DNA from: Budorcas taxicolor
Taxonomy: Eukaryota; Chordata; Mammalia; Artiodactyla; Bovidae
NCBI RefSeq assembly: GCF_023091745.1
Contig: NC_068924.1
Location: 67,410,832 to 67,474,831 of the forward strand
DNA: 64,000 nt
Direction: 5' to 3'
Part shown: in pieces, positions 23,336 through 36,029 of the stretch
Numbering within the stretch: the stretch's first letter is position 1
Layout: each line of letters starts with the position of its first letter
Notes under the pieces: model-generated
What the model saw: only the letters and a program-made list of their open reading frames with translations
Told to the model about the DNA's origin: nothing
Database searches by the model: none
Made by a program: the position numbers and the translations under genes

Positions 23336-23556
23336 GCATGCATACTCAGTCGCTTCAGTCATGCCTGACTCTTTGCAACCCTCCGGACTGTGGCCCACCA
23401 GATTCCTCTGTCCATGGGATTCTCCAGGAGGAATACTGCAGTGAGTTTCACTGCCCTCTTCCAGGGGATTTTCCCAACCCAGAGACTGAAGCCAAGTCTC
23501 CTGTGACTCCTGCACTACAGGTGAATACTTTGCCTCTGAGCTATGAGGGAAACCCC
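23336..23556 (-). mobile_element. Bov-tA SINE with target-site duplication
   Basis: A minus-strand copy with a BovA body and an altered tRNA-like head. A perfect 11-bp duplication, atctgatccat, lies at 23325-23335 and 23557-23567. Confidence 0.92.
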
Positions 23557-23567
23557 ATCTGATCCAT

Positions 23568-24285
23568 AAATAAGTGAAACATTCATAAAGTCATTAAAGA
23601 TGTTGAATTTATTTTCTTTTGCCCATGGGGAGATTACTCAATGGGATTTCAGTCTGAAATCATGAGTTAACCTCACTAATTCCTGCCAGGTTATTGAGAA
23701 AAAGTTCTCAATGTTACAGTTTTATCACCTCTCTTTCTGCATTTTTCTTTGTTAATTAATTTTCTCATCAAATGATGATAATAACAGGTACAGAAATTAA
23801 GTCAAAGACTTTGTCTGTGCATGGTAATGTACTACAAAGTGAAAATAAATGGAAGAAGAAGACATAATAATCCCTTTTTCTAATGAAATTTCCATAGCAT
23901 ACAAAGATAAAAAATCTCAGGAAGATATACAAAGAAGCAAAATAAAAGTTACTTTTCATTATAAATCAAAATAAACTCATATCAGTACTTTAGTATTCTA
24001 ATTAAAACTAAAATTGTTTGAAGTTTTTCAGTTCTATACTTATAATTTATGAAATAAAATTTCTAACCACAAATAAAGAATACCTTATTTTTTAACCCAA
24101 AAGAAAATTTTCAGAGTCAAACTATCAACTAGTTAACTGCAAGTCAATTACCTTTGCCTCGATAAGGATTTTCTAAGCACAGCTTCATCTATCCTAGCAC
24201 ATTTTTTCTCTAGACTGAATGTGTGTGTACTTCAGCATGCAACCAGGGAGTGGGGGAGTTATTGTAGAAATTTATGTTATCTATG
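23568..24285. other. Unassigned AT-rich DNA
   Basis: No gene or recognisable repeat. Confidence 0.4.
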
Positions 24286-24785
24286 GCTCATTAAAAAAAT
24301 AAAACTCAAAATTTATTGGCTTAAAATATACTTTTATTATCTAACATTTTCTATGGGTTTGGAATATAGGTATCCCTTACTGGGTGTATAGTGCTTAAGC
24401 CTCCATTGAAATTATGATCAATTTGTTGGCTGGGATGTTAGTCATCTCAGGACTCAACTGGGGATAAAAAATATGCTTCCAAGCTCCTTCACATGTTTGT
24501 TGGCAAACGTCAGAAGATCTGCTTCCAAACTCATTAACTTCATGTTTTCACAGGGCTGTCTCACAGCATGGTAGCTGGTTTCCTGTAGAGTCAGTGATCC
24601 AAGGGAGAGTGAAATAGTGGCCAAAAAGGAAGTCAGAAGTCTTTTTATAGCCTTACCTCAGAATCTGCATCCTTTTACATGTCCCATATTCCGTTCATCA
24701 GAAGCAAGTCCAACCCATATTCAAGAGAAAGGACCTATGTGTGTACTTAAATGCAAAGAGGTGGGGATCATTCAGGGTTTATTTA
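24286..24785 (-). repeat. Left LTR-like segment (3' LTR of the MaLR relic)
   Basis: In plus orientation it shows 'ttattggcttaaaatatac', 'ctcacagcatggtagctggt', 'agtgatccaagggagagtg' and 'catcagaagcaagtccaacc', in the order expected for the antisense strand of an old mammalian LTR. It shares its opening design with 27041-27400. Confidence 0.55.
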
Positions 24786-25147
24786 TAGATTGTTTATTGC
24801 AATGTTCCCTCTGACCACTAGTGATTCACATCCAGCCTGCATGCAACATACACTGACTTCTTCCTAAGTTCTCCAAAGTCTCAAATCACTATAGCATCAG
24901 CTCAAAATCTAGAATCCCATTTTCTAAATCAGGTCTAGCTGTGGAGGAGGTCCCTTGGTAATAGTTCCTCACATACAGGTTCTCATATTAAACCACATTT
25001 TAAATGTATATCTGAGATAATAAATAACAATTTTTGACTCCATGAACACCCAGTCTTCAGTGGCCAAATGGCATAGGATAAATATTATAGATATCCTGCT
25101 CAAAAGGAGTTAAATAGAATGGTCTTGAGGGTGCCTAAGATTTGATG

Positions 25148-26330
25148 GAGATACCAGACCACCTGACCTTTCTCCTGAGAAACCTGTATGCAGGTCAGGA
25201 AGCAATACTTAGAACCTTACATGGAAAAACTGGTTCAAAACTGGGAAAGGAGTATGTCAAGGGTGTATATTGTCACCCTGCTTACATAACTTATGTGCAG
25301 AGTAGATCATGTGAAATGCTAGGCTGGATGAATCACACGCTGGAATCAAGATTGCCAGCAGAAACATCAGCAACCCCAGATATGCAGATGATACCACCCT
25401 AATTGAAAGAGGAGAGTAAAAAAGCTGACTTAAAACTCAACATCCAAAAACACTAACATCATGACATCTAGTCCCATCACTTCCTGCAAATTGAAGGGGG
25501 AAAAGTAGCAGTGATAGATTTTATTTTCTTAGGCTCCAAATTCACTGCAGATGGTGACTGCAGCCATGGAATTAGAAGACTCTTGCTTCTTGGAAGAAAA
25601 GCTATGACAAACCAAGACAACATATTAGAAAGCAAAGATATCACTTTGCCAACAAAGGTCTGTAGAGTCAAAACTATGTTTTCTCCAGTAGTCACATATG
25701 GATATGAGAGTTGGGACCACAAATAAGGCTGGAGCACCAAAGAATTGATGCTTTTGAATTGTGGTGCTAGAAAAGACTTTTGAGAGTCCCTTGGACTGCA
25801 AGGTGACTAAACCAGTCTGTCCTAAAGGAAATCAACACTGAATACTCTTTGAAAGGACTGATGCTGAGGGTTTCCCTGGTGGCTCAGTGATAAAAGAATC
25901 TGCCTGCAGTGCAGGAGACACAGGAGATGTGGGTTCAGTCCCTGGGTCAGGAAGATTCCCTGGAGGAGGGCATGGCAACCCTCTCCAGTATTCTTTCCAG
26001 GAAAATCCTATGGAAAAAAGAGCCTTGTAGACTACAGTACATGGGGTCCTAAAGAATCAGACATGACTGAAGTGACTGAGCATGCCCAGACTGATGCTGA
26101 AACTGAAGCTCAAGTACTTTGGCCACTTGATATGCATAGCCAACTCATCGGAAAAGACCCTGATGCTGGGAAACATTGAAGAAAAAGGAGAAGGGGACAG
26201 CAGAGGACAAGATGTTTAGATAGCATCACCAACTCAGTGGACATGAATCTGAACAAACTCCAGGAGACAGGGGAGCCTGGAGTGCTGCAGTCCATGGGGT
26301 TGCGAAAAGTCAGACACAACGAGAGAACAA
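25148..26330 (+). mobile_element. BovB, 5'-truncated, with a nested SINE
   Basis: A degenerate BovB RT-to-3' end. The palm motif reads YADD near 25380-25391, but the frame breaks soon after it and several further shifts follow. A perfect 12-bp target-site duplication, taagatttgatg, flanks the element at 25136-25147 and 26331-26342. A Bov-tA interrupts it at 25868-26088. It lies in the internal part of the MaLR relic. Confidence 0.93.
25868..26088 (+). mobile_element. Bov-tA SINE inside BovB
   Basis: A plus-strand Bov-tA ('ggtttccctggtggctcagt' to 'gaagtgactgagcatgccc') flanked by a perfect 12-bp duplication, gactgatgctga, at 25856-25867 and 26089-26100. The duplicated bases are BovB sequence, which proves the SINE came after the BovB. 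Confidence 0.95.
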
Positions 26331-27040
26331 TAAGATTTGATGATATAATCAGGTACGGTAAGACATACAAAAATGGAAATGAGTATCATAAAGAAGTTTA
26401 TACTCACAGTTGCCTAGAAATAGGAGGCACAGCACACCACATTAGAAAACACTGGAGTGGGTGAAAAGGCAGAGTGAGCAGGGAAACTCTTGGGCTAAAG
26501 CTTTTATTGTGCTTTCTATGGGAAAGAAGTGGTAGGAGAGGATAGGTAGACTTGTGGCTAGTTTAAATAATTTCTGTGGCTTTGAATTGTCTGCGCCATC
26601 TTTAGTTGTGTGGTAGCTGGTCTGCAGTAATTAGAGCAGGGAGTCTTAGTCCAGAGTATAAAAGCTCTCTAATGGACATTCTAGGGTTGTGAGCTCTGGA
26701 TTGATTGCTTTGCATTTGAAAGGTACAACTAAAAATAAGTTGTTCATTGTTCAGCCTCTTCCTTCAGCACTTTCTCTACTTTTTGCATAATAGCAGGCAA
26801 GAATATTGCTAAATGTCTGCTTTTTAAAACAGTTACCTACCCGTTCTTGCTTTCAAACCTTTGCACTTAGCATCCTTAACGTCCAGATTTCTGCCAAAAA
26901 TCTGCTTAATGCAATTTAAAATTCATCCAACAAGTTAATCAGAATCCTCCTAGCCTCTTTTTCTTCCTGGTTCCCAAGTTATTTCCACATTTTTAGGTAA
27001 TTGTTGTAATGGTACACCATTCCTGGAACCAAAATCTGTG

Positions 27041-27400
27041 TTAGTTATCTATTTCTGTAAAACAAATTGCTTCCATATTTAGTAGCTTAAAATAGCAAAT
27101 ATTAATTATCTCACAGTTTCTGTGATTAAGATTCTAGATCTAGGTTTCTGGGTATCTGTGACTCAGGCTTTCTGCTGTGATTGAAGTAGATCTGTTGACT
27201 GAGGGAAGGACACCTCACGACTCAGAGGAGGCCAAAGGACTGTCTCCAGCTCTCCTTTTGGGTGACTGGCAATCTTCAGAAGGTCTGCTTCCAAGCTCAC
27301 TCATGTGCATCTCTGCACAGGGTTCCTTTGTGATGTGACTGCTGGCTTCCCCAAAACCACTAAGCAGAGTGACTGAAAGAGTGTTCAAGAAGAAAGCCAT
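27041..27400 (-). repeat. Right LTR-like segment (5' LTR of the MaLR relic)
   Basis: It opens 'tgttagttatctatttctgt' and continues with 'agtagcttaaaatagc' and 'aattatctcacagtttctgt'. Near the other end it has 'gatgtgactgctggcttccc'. The junction at 27035-27041 looks like LTR against the start of MaLR internal sequence. Confidence 0.55.
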
Positions 27401-27496
27401 TGTCTGTTGTAAATGAATAGCAACAGAGGCTTCCTGGGACTTCTTCCCTATTCTGTGTGTCAGATATGAGTAATTAAGTCAATCCAAGGCAAGACA

Positions 27497-28416
27497 AATA
27501 GGAAAAGGAGTACGTCAAAGCTGTATATTGTCAGCCTGCTTATTTAACTTATATGCAGAGTACATCATGAGAAGCGCTGGACTGAAAGAAACACAAGCTG
27601 GAATCAAGATTGCCGGGAGAAATATCAATAACCTCAGATATGCAGATGACACCACCCTTATGGCAGAAAGTGAAGAGGAACTAAAAAGCCTCTTGATGAA
27701 AGTGAAAGAGGAGAGTGAAAAAGTTGGCTTAAAACTCAACATTCAGAAAACGAAGATCATGACATCCGGTCCCATAACTTCATGGGAAATAGATGGGGAA
27801 ACAGTGGAAACAATGTCAGACTTTATTTTTTGGGGGCTCCAAAATCATGGCAGATGGTGACTGCAGCCATGAAATTAAAAGACGCTTACTCCTTGGAAGA
27901 AAAGTTATGACCAACCTAGATAGTATATTCAAAAGCAGAGACATTACTTTGCTGACTAAGGTCCATCTAGTCAAGGCTGTGGTTTTTCCAGTGGTCATGT
28001 ATGGATGTGAGAGTTGGACTGTGAACAAGGCTGAGTGCCGAAGAATTGATGCTTTTGAACTGTGGGGTTGGAGAAGATTCTTGAGAGTCCCTTGGACTGC
28101 AAGGAGATCCAACCAGTCCATTCTGAAGGAGATCAGCCCTGGGATTTCTTTGGAAGGAATGATGCTAAAGCTGAAACTCCAGTACTTTGGCCACCTCATG
28201 CAAAGTGTTGACTCATTGGAAAATACTTTGATGCTGGGAGGGACTGGGGGCAGGAGAAGGGGACGACCGAAGATGAGATGGCTGGATGCCATCACTGACT
28301 TGATGGACGTGAATGTGAGTGAACTCCGGGAGTTGGTGATGGACAGGGAGGTCTGGCGTGCTGCGATTCATGGTGTCACAAAGAGTCGGACACAACTGAG
28401 CGACTGAACTGAACTG
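27497..28416 (+). mobile_element. BovB, 5'-truncated, RT C-terminal half with one main frameshift
   Basis: A fairly young BovB 3' half. The first frame (27528-27860) holds intact YADD at the palm motif. A shift in the T/G run near 27824-27838 moves the reading into 27793-28407, which covers the rest of the protein with 'WTARRSNQSILKEI' and the arginine-rich tail. A near-perfect 11-bp duplication (aaggcaagaca at 27486-27496, aagggaagaca at 28417-28427) bounds it. It has no endonuclease domain. Confidence 0.94.
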
Positions 28417-28568
28417 AAGGGAAGACATTACAAATGTACATGAATACCAGGAAGCAGGAGCAGCTTTGTCCACCATAAGGGTCTGTAATCCATGTCTGTA
28501 ATGCTCTATAGAGAGTCTTCTCATCATCTCTTTTATGGTACAGACTAGATGCTCTTAATATAGGAAGG

Positions 28569-28801
28569 GCTATTTTGTGTGCGTGTCCAAGCGTGCTCAG
28601 CTGTGTCCCACTCTTTGCAACCCAGTGGACTGTAGCCCACCAGGCTCCTCTGTCCATGGGATTTTCCAGGGAAGAATACTGAAGTGGGTTGCCAGGTTCC
28701 TCCTCCAGGAGATCTTCCTGACCCAGAGATCGTACTTGCATCTCCTGTGTTTCCTACATTGTCAGGTGGGTTCTCTACCTGTGAGCCACCTGGGAAGCCC
28801 C
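28569..28801 (-). mobile_element. Bov-tA SINE with target-site duplication
   Basis: A minus-strand Bov-tA. A perfect 12-bp duplication, aatataggaagg, lies at 28557-28568 and 28802-28813. The long frames crossing it on both strands are SINE shadows. Confidence 0.93.
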
Positions 28802-28813
28802 AATATAGGAAGG

Positions 28814-31632
28814 AGATGAGTGGTAAATCACACAGGCATTCAAATGGGGAGTTGCCATATATGTAGGTCATAGTGGTTGATGGGAGGCAAAATGACTGTA
28901 GCAGGGTTTCTGGTTACTATAATTTTTGCACAAAGTATATCAGCTAAGGATTCTTTTCCACTGGAACCTATGGAGACAAATAAAAGTAATTATTTCTGTC
29001 CTCAAATATGTTCTACCATTCCCTACACTTAAAAGGATTTTCTTAATGACAACTGCAAGCATATTAACCTGATACACTGTGCATAGCACACTTTGGAATA
29101 TGCTCAGCACAGATTTTTGAGAGGTTGGTGTGTGTGGTACTTTACTAAGAGTATCATTGTCTTTACAACCAAGTAGATAATGGTTTAAATTCTGAATTTG
29201 TCATTTATTTCAAATAATGAATACTAATTCTGTCTTATAGATGTTTATGATGATTAAAGGAGAAAATAACACTAAAGCATCAACTAGAGCTTGTTGCACA
29301 GAAAATGCTTAAAAAACAGCAATTGACTACCCTCCCCCTTGTTAGTAAAGCATTAAGAGGAGGTGCTTGGTTTTGTGTTCCCTGACTGGATGCCAGATTT
29401 TTATTTTTAAATTCAATCATTTTAAACATATGTAAAGATTTACCATTTAACATATTTCACGCTCATTTCTTTACAAAACAAAGGCTAAATAATGCTGAGT
29501 AAGTTGTAGTTAAACATAGTTTAACTTCTTGACAAAGAGCATTTTGGTAGGTTTGACTGGTGTGCATTGCCAACATTGAAAAAATTGAAATCTTGGAAGG
29601 TGGGGTACTTCAATTTCAAAATAACAAGGGAGCACAGAAAAGTCTAAGCATGTAGATCATACTTATATGCATATTTATTATTGAGTTAAATTTGAACTTC
29701 GATTTAATATAACTTTAAGTTTTAATGTATTTTAGGTGTTGAATAGGTAAATGCCTATGTGGAAAATGCAGTTTAAAGATTTTTTTTTCTGTTAGTTTTG
29801 AGTACAATGAATTTGATAAAGGTAAAAGGCAGGAAAACACTGGAAAGCTGACATAGTAATAACTGAAAAAGGGAACAGATACAGCAAACAGTGCTTAAAT
29901 CATAAGTAATTATGATTATTCATAATAAATTAGCAATTCATAAATCTATTTTAATCATGTAAGTTGCAGTTGATTAAAAGAATAAGTCATATAAATAATG
30001 CATCTACATTAACAAGAACTGTGTTTATGTGTCATTTTAAGGTATATATATTTTATGATATCATATTATACAGTACATGCATATAATAAGGTATTCTATT
30101 GGAAATTCAATTATGACATCTAAATGGCTTATTTAGAGAACTCTGACAGTATTTTTTATCTTAGAAATTCTAAGGATTAAGTAGATGATTCACATAGTCC
30201 ATGACACATGTAACATTTTTTTCAGTAAGCAAACAGCCATTATTTCCATAGATTTCTCTCAGAGAAATTGCTGACACTGTAAAACCTCATACACTTACTG
30301 ATAGACTGCTCTACTGGAATTGTCCACAAGCTTAAACTGTTGAGCTGACCAACAGAAAAATACACATAGGAGTGGGTAAGATTGCAGATGACCATGCTGT
30401 TCAGAAATACATACAAGGCATTTTATATCTCATCCTCTTAGGGTGTTTAGAATCATCCATTTCTAGAACAACGAATATTCTTGGGTTGAAACTCAGCTTG
30501 AAACATATTTTTAGACCATTATGATTCTGTTGGACATATCTTTTATGCCAACAAAATGCTTGAGAAATAATCTTTCCTCACTCCCAGTGAATTTTTCCAT
30601 CTCTGTTTTTCAACTCCATCACTTTCCGTGGATAGTCACAAAATTCTCTTCCAATGTTTTTTGGACAGTTTCCAACAGCTCTTCCAAAGTATTTTCTCCT
30701 TCACTTACTCTTGGCTCAAAATAAAATGCCTGGGAGTCCCTAATGGCTTTGGTGTTCACAGGAAGTCTTTATTTTCTCTCCCAGTTTAGACTGTAGTTTA
30801 TATCAGTACCGTCATCCTTCAAAGTTTCTTGGAGTTATTTTTAACTGGATTTTTCTCCTGTTTCATTTAGTATTTCTTTATAAAGGCAAGTCATAGGATT
30901 CAGCCCTTCTCATACAAGTAATTAGAGTAAAAGGTATTTACTTGTTTCTACAGCCCCATTTATTGTGCTGTAATTATCTAATGAAACATGAAGCCAAATC
31001 TAGAGGTTTAAACATATCAAGAACAAAATTATAACTTTTGAAGAGGACTGTCTCACTGATTTGAGTTTAAGCAACTCAAATGTGATTCATAATTCTAATC
31101 AAGAAAGTAACATTTTGGTAAATTCCTTTTGTTACAATAATGGACAGTATTTTCTACTTTATATTATTACCTTCAGTAATGTTTCCATCAATGGTAGGTT
31201 ATTCTGGGAAAACTCAAGTAAGACATGTAGGAACTGTGACTGATTTATTTTTGACATGGGACCTTCCTTATCATAATTGAATATTGGGAGATTATACATT
31301 TTAAAAGGGCAATGAATCTATAATTTTTGACATGAAAAGGACTTGCTAAACAGATAGTCTGATCTATTAGCTTATTTTATAAATGAGAAAGTGAGTCCAG
31401 CGAGGTTAAGTGATGGTTAAAGACTACCTATTATTGAGTAAAACAGGAGAATCCATAACCTTCTGTGATTTTTTCCTCCAGGGCTTTTGGCCATGAACTT
31501 TTTACTGAGATTACTGGCAGCGTTGCAATTAAGGCCACTTTGAATGTTTATTTGTGTTTCAGTCATCCAGCAAACTTAACCCTTTGTTTGTATGAAACAA
31601 ATACAAAAGCCTGGAAAATGGCAGCAAGATTT
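28814..31632. other. Repeat-poor AT-rich DNA
   Basis: About 2.8 kb with no recent ruminant insertion. It holds faint MIR-like pieces (29165-29330 and 31360-31460). Small frames such as 30521-30724 show no known domain. Confidence 0.4.
29165..29330 (+). repeat. MIR-like remnant
   Basis: The order 'aaattctgaatttgtc', 'gatgattaaaggagaaaata' and 'gcacagaaaatgcttaaaaa' matches the general plan of the MIR 3' half. It is very diverged. Confidence 0.45.
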
Positions 31633-31653
31633 ACCTATATATATATATATACG

Positions 31654-31808
31654 GCTTCCCTGGTGGCTCAGAGGGTAAAGCGTCTGCCTGCAATGTGGGA
31701 GACCTGGGTGTGATCCCTGGGTCAGGAAGATCCCCTGGAGAAGGAAATGGCAACCCACTTCAGTATTCTTGCCTGGAGAATCCCAAGGATGGAGGAGCCT
31801 GGTGGGCT
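31654..31808 (+). mobile_element. Bov-tA SINE, 3'-truncated, in a TA microsatellite
   Basis: A complete tRNA-like head and most of the BovA body follow a (TA) run at 31638-31651. The SINE stops at 'ggagcctggtgggcta' and passes into a TG/TA repeat (31807-31842). Confidence 0.88.
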
Positions 31809-31842
31809 ATATATGTGTGTGTGTGCATGTATATATATATAT

Positions 31843-32951
31843 CACAACACCAAATGGACTTCTTTATTAGCTAACTCTTTATGCATCAACTTTTATTTCT
31901 ATGGAAATAAGACTGCTTTTCAGGGCAGTGAAGTTTTTGAAGTATTCCTAGAGGTAGGAATATTCCTAAAAGCTCCTCTTTAACAATGCCACTTCATAGT
32001 ATGGTTCTTAGTATGATGTTTCTTTGTGACCTTTATGTTGCTGGTATATACAAAACAAGCACAGAAATTGGAAGAATGTATATACAAAATGTATAACAAT
32101 CTGTATTTGTTGAAACTTCCAAGAGTATTATCAGATACATTTTATTGTAGAGCAGAGTATAGGATAATTCAACTGTAGAACCCATCAGATGAGGCGTATG
32201 TGGCCATCTCAAGTTGGAGACTGTTTTTTAGTCCATTAAAGATAGAGTGTATCTTTTAAATGGCCCTTTACTGAGTAGTTTGAGCAGCACTTGTCCTGAG
32301 ATTTGAGAATTCCAGATTGGTAGGTTCTCACCAATGACTGCTTAAATATTTATTTGGTTTCATTCCCCATAGCCTTGTCTTCTCAAGGAAGCACACAGTT
32401 CAGCTTTCTCTGTGATTATGGAAATTATTGCCTAAGGGACAGAAAATGCCAGTAACTATGGACTTAGTTCACCCATGAGCCAGCAGAAGTTACTTATTAT
32501 TAATGGGTATGTTTGCTGGGAAGCTAGGAACTATAACACAGCCCAAGAGACTTGTTTTGATTTTCTTCCTGACTGAAGGAAACCATGGGAAATATTGTAT
32601 TTATTTGCTAATTCTGAGGGTAAAACATACATTTTTCCTGAGAGTGGTACACACTGAATTATTTGCAGCTTCTCAACAATGTAGTTTTTCCCAGGGGAGA
32701 AAAGAATGGGTGAGGAAAGCAGAGGGGATTCCCCTTAGGGACAACATTAAATACTCTTTGAGATGACCCTGGAAATCAGGGGGTTTGAAATATGCAAGTG
32801 ACCTCTTATCCATCTCTAAAAATGTGCTGAGCTCTAGGGACTTTGAAAAGTTTCAAAATATGTTCTTGAAAAAATTAGGAAAATAAGTAATATCAGGACT
32901 AAGGAAATATTCTATAATTACTCTAACATATTCTATAATGACTGTAAAAGG
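31843..32951. other. Unassigned DNA
   Basis: No gene or repeat recognised. An 87-codon frame at 32503-32766 has no known features. Confidence 0.35.
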
Positions 32952-33371
32952 TTGTGACAGCTGAACTGTAAAGAAGGCAGAGTACCAAACAATTGATGCT
33001 TTCAGACTGTAGTGCTGGAGAAGACTCCTGAGAGTCCCTTGGACAGCAGTAGATCAAACCAATCAATCTTAAAGGATATCAACCCTGAATACTCATTGGA
33101 AGGACTGATGCTGAGGCTGAAGCTCCAGCGTTTTGGTAACTTGATGTGAACAGCTGACACATTGGAAAAGTCCCTGATGCTGGAAAAGATTGAGGGCAGA
33201 AGGAGAATGGGTCATCATAGGATGAATTGGCTGGATGGCATCACTGATGCAATGGACATGAAACTGGGCACGTTGATAAATTCCGGGAGATGGTAAGGGA
33301 CACGGAAGCCTGGCGTGTTGCAGTCCGTGGGGCCCCAAAGAGTTGGACATGACTGGGTGAGTGAACAACAA
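32952..33371 (+). mobile_element. BovB 3'-end fragment, older
   Basis: Plus-strand C-terminal RT region to the 3' end ('gactgggtgagtgaacaaca'). It is diverged with several indels and lacks the ACTGA repeats typical of younger copies. Confidence 0.88.
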
Positions 33372-34913
33372 CTATAAAAGTCAGCTGAGAGGGTCAGGGA
33401 AAGTGATGGAACATCTGTATTCGAGCTGAGAGGGTTGAAAAACTGTTTTTCTTGGGCAGAAAGCACTTTTAGGGAGGTTGTTAGAGGTGTTTGAACTCAT
33501 TGTGTTTGTAAACACTAAGAAGAACTCAGAATGGAAAATTTAGGATAAGGATGTTAGAAAGGCTTTTTGAATGATCTAGTTTTCCTAGACTCTGTAAGAA
33601 GAAATGCAAAATTATAAAAATGAATTTCATTTGTATGCTTCATTACAGTTTGGAAGAAAGTTCGTGTTGGTTTTTTCTCATTTCCTACAAATAACAGGCA
33701 AATAAGAGAGTTATTATTTCCATTTCATAGATGAGGAAAATGAATTATCAGTATGAATCAAAAAATCAGGACTCCACATACCAAATTTTGCAGTGTACTT
33801 GTCCTGTAATTATCTGCAAGGAGATATAGGATATATATATATTTTTTCTTATCCCCTCTCCTTCCAAATTCAGGATATATGGCAGGTGTTTTGCCATATA
33901 ATAGTTCTGCTATTCAAAAATGTGTAGACTAATTTGACTAAACTTAACCATTATCTTTTACATTCTTATAGCTTTTCTCAAGGTGTCTTGCTTTTAGTCA
34001 CAAAGCATTCCTTCTAAAGATATTCTAAATATTCAGTCAGCTATAGATATTCGGTCAATCAGAAGACTGTGACAGACCAAATTACATGTTATGTTTCACT
34101 TTTTCGGTTGTTGTTGTTTTGATGTCTTTACTTCACAAGTTAGAAAACGGCAACCTGAATAAAGTCAGGGATGTTTCAAGATTTTTGAAAAGTCAAGAGC
34201 ATATTATTTTGGAAATAGCTTGTAATTTATCAGAAAATATGTAAAGGCATAAAATCTAGCATTTCTGCCAAAATAAATAATAATAGGATATAATAACTTT
34301 TGTTTAAAGGTTAATTGGGAACTCATAAAAATTTATAAGAGAATTTAGAAATATTTAATTACAAAATAATTCACAAAACTCTGGCTTATTTTTTACTTTC
34401 ACTGATATCATTTTTGAATGAATCTTGAAAAAAGGTATTACATGTGTTCAGAAAGTAACTCAGAAGCATAAATGATTTGATTAAAGTCAATAAAATCTAT
34501 ATTGTGTTTCTGAAATTTTGTGGGGGAATTTTTGCTTTAAATATCTCATGATTTATGATATTTCTGATAGTCATTGACTGTGTTACATTTTAAAAATTTT
34601 GCTGTAAGCTCTAATCATTTTCCTTGCCTACTAAATGCCCTATTGCCATGTCATTCTTTCTCTCATAGCTATACCAGTTTGATGAACTGTATTGAAATCA
34701 ACATTACCAACATGCTAGCTATCCACAGCTATAAAAATCTATTGCATATTTTATGATTAATATGTCAGCCCTTAAGATGCATTTCCAACAAGTAGAGAAT
34801 AATGATGGGATGTTTTATGTATAAAGTCTGTGAGTGCGTTTTCCCACTGAGATATAGTCAATTGATTCAAATCCTTACCCTTATCCCTTCCACGTGCAAA
34901 GTCATGGATCATT
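33372..34913. other. Unassigned AT-rich DNA
   Basis: A MIR-like scrap ('ccatttcatagatgaggaaa') lies near 33720. Otherwise nothing recognised. Confidence 0.4.
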
Positions 34914-35798
34914 TCAGTTCAGTTGCTTAGTCCTGTCCGACTCTTTACGACCCCATGGACTGTAGCACGTAAGACCTCCCTATCCATCCTGAACTCCTGG
35001 AGTTTACTCAAATTCATGCCCATTGAGTCAATAATGCCATCCAACCATCTCATCCTCTGTCATCCCCTTCTCCTCCCACCTTCAATCTTTCCCAGCATCA
35101 GGATCTTTTCCAATGAGTCATTTCTTCACATCAGGTGGCCAAAGTATTGGAGTTTCAGCTTCAGCATCAGTCCTTCCAATGAATATTCAGGACTGATTTC
35201 CTCCAGGATGGACTGGCTGGATCTCCATGCAGTCCAAGGGACTCTCAAGTGTCTCCTCCAACACCACAGTTCAAAGTATCAATTCTTCAGCACTCAGCTT
35301 TCTTTCTAGTCCAACTCTCACATCCATACACGACTACTGGAAAAACCATAGTCTTTACCAGATGGACCTTTGTTGGCAAAGTTGTCTTTGCTTTTTAATA
35401 TGTTGTCTAGGTTGGTCATAAACTTTCTTCCAAGGAACAAGTGTGTTTTAATTTCATGGCTGCAGTCACCATCTGCAGTGATTTTGGAGCCAAAAAAAAA
35501 AAAAAAAAGTCTGTCATGTCAATGTTTCCATTGCTTCCCCATCTATTTGCCATGAAGGGAAGAGACCAGATGCCATGATCATACTTTTTTGAATGTTGAG
35601 TTTTAAGGCAACTTTTTCACTCTCCTCTTTCACTTTCATCAAGAGACTCTTTAGTTCTTTTTTGCTCTCTGCCATAAGGGTTGTGTCATCTGCATATCTG
35701 AGGTTATTGATATTTCTCCCAGCCATCTTGATTCCAGCTTATGCTTCATCTAGACCAGCATTTCTCTAGATGTACTCTGCATATAAGTTAAATAAACA
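34914..35798 (-). mobile_element. BovB, 5'-truncated, minus strand
   Basis: The minus strand reads from the YADD region (35514-35726, 'NNLRYADDTTLMAES') down to the 3' end at 34914 ('ttcagttcagttgcttagtc' on the plus strand). A run of 17 A at 35492-35508 replaces a short A-rich segment of the family and shifts the frame. Confidence 0.92.
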
Positions 35799-35833
35799 AA
35801 GAAAGCGCAAGGGCTAAACCCAAAGGAAGCACA

Positions 35834-36025
35834 AAAGCTTCCCTTGTGGCTCAGCTGGTAAAGAATCTGCCTTCAATATGGTAGACCTGGGTTCAATCCC
35901 TGGGTTGAAAAAAAACCCTGAAGAAGGGAAAGGCTACCCACTCCAGTATTCTGGCCTGGATAATTCCATGGACTTTATAGTCCATCGGGATGAAAGAGTC
36001 AGACCCGACTGAATGACTTTCACTA
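35834..36025 (+). mobile_element. Bov-tA SINE (Bov-tA2-like)
   Basis: A plus-strand copy with the 'gaagggaaaggctacccact' and 'ggataattccatggac' body variant and a 'gactgaatgactttcac' end. It lies about 35 bp beyond the truncated 5' end of the minus-strand BovB. Confidence 0.9.
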
Positions 36026-36029
36026 TCCA

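Larger units (their letters stand above)
24286..27400 (-). mobile_element. Decayed MaLR-type retroelement (LTR-internal-LTR)
   Basis: Two related LTR-like segments in the same orientation flank sequence resembling MaLR internal DNA in antisense. Near 24830-25135 it has 'catccagcctgcatgcaaca' and 'aagtctcaaatcac' phrases. At 26930-27040 a segment with 'cccaagttatttccacattt' runs to the LTR edge. No coding frame survives. A 1.18-kb BovB interrupts it with a perfect duplication. Family assignment is by remembered landmarks; the exact MaLR subfamily is uncertain. Confidence 0.6.

Noticed and set aside
24286..27400. An intact endogenous retrovirus
   Set aside because: No gag, pol or env frame survives. 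The LTR-like ends are strongly diverged and the interior is mostly later insertions.
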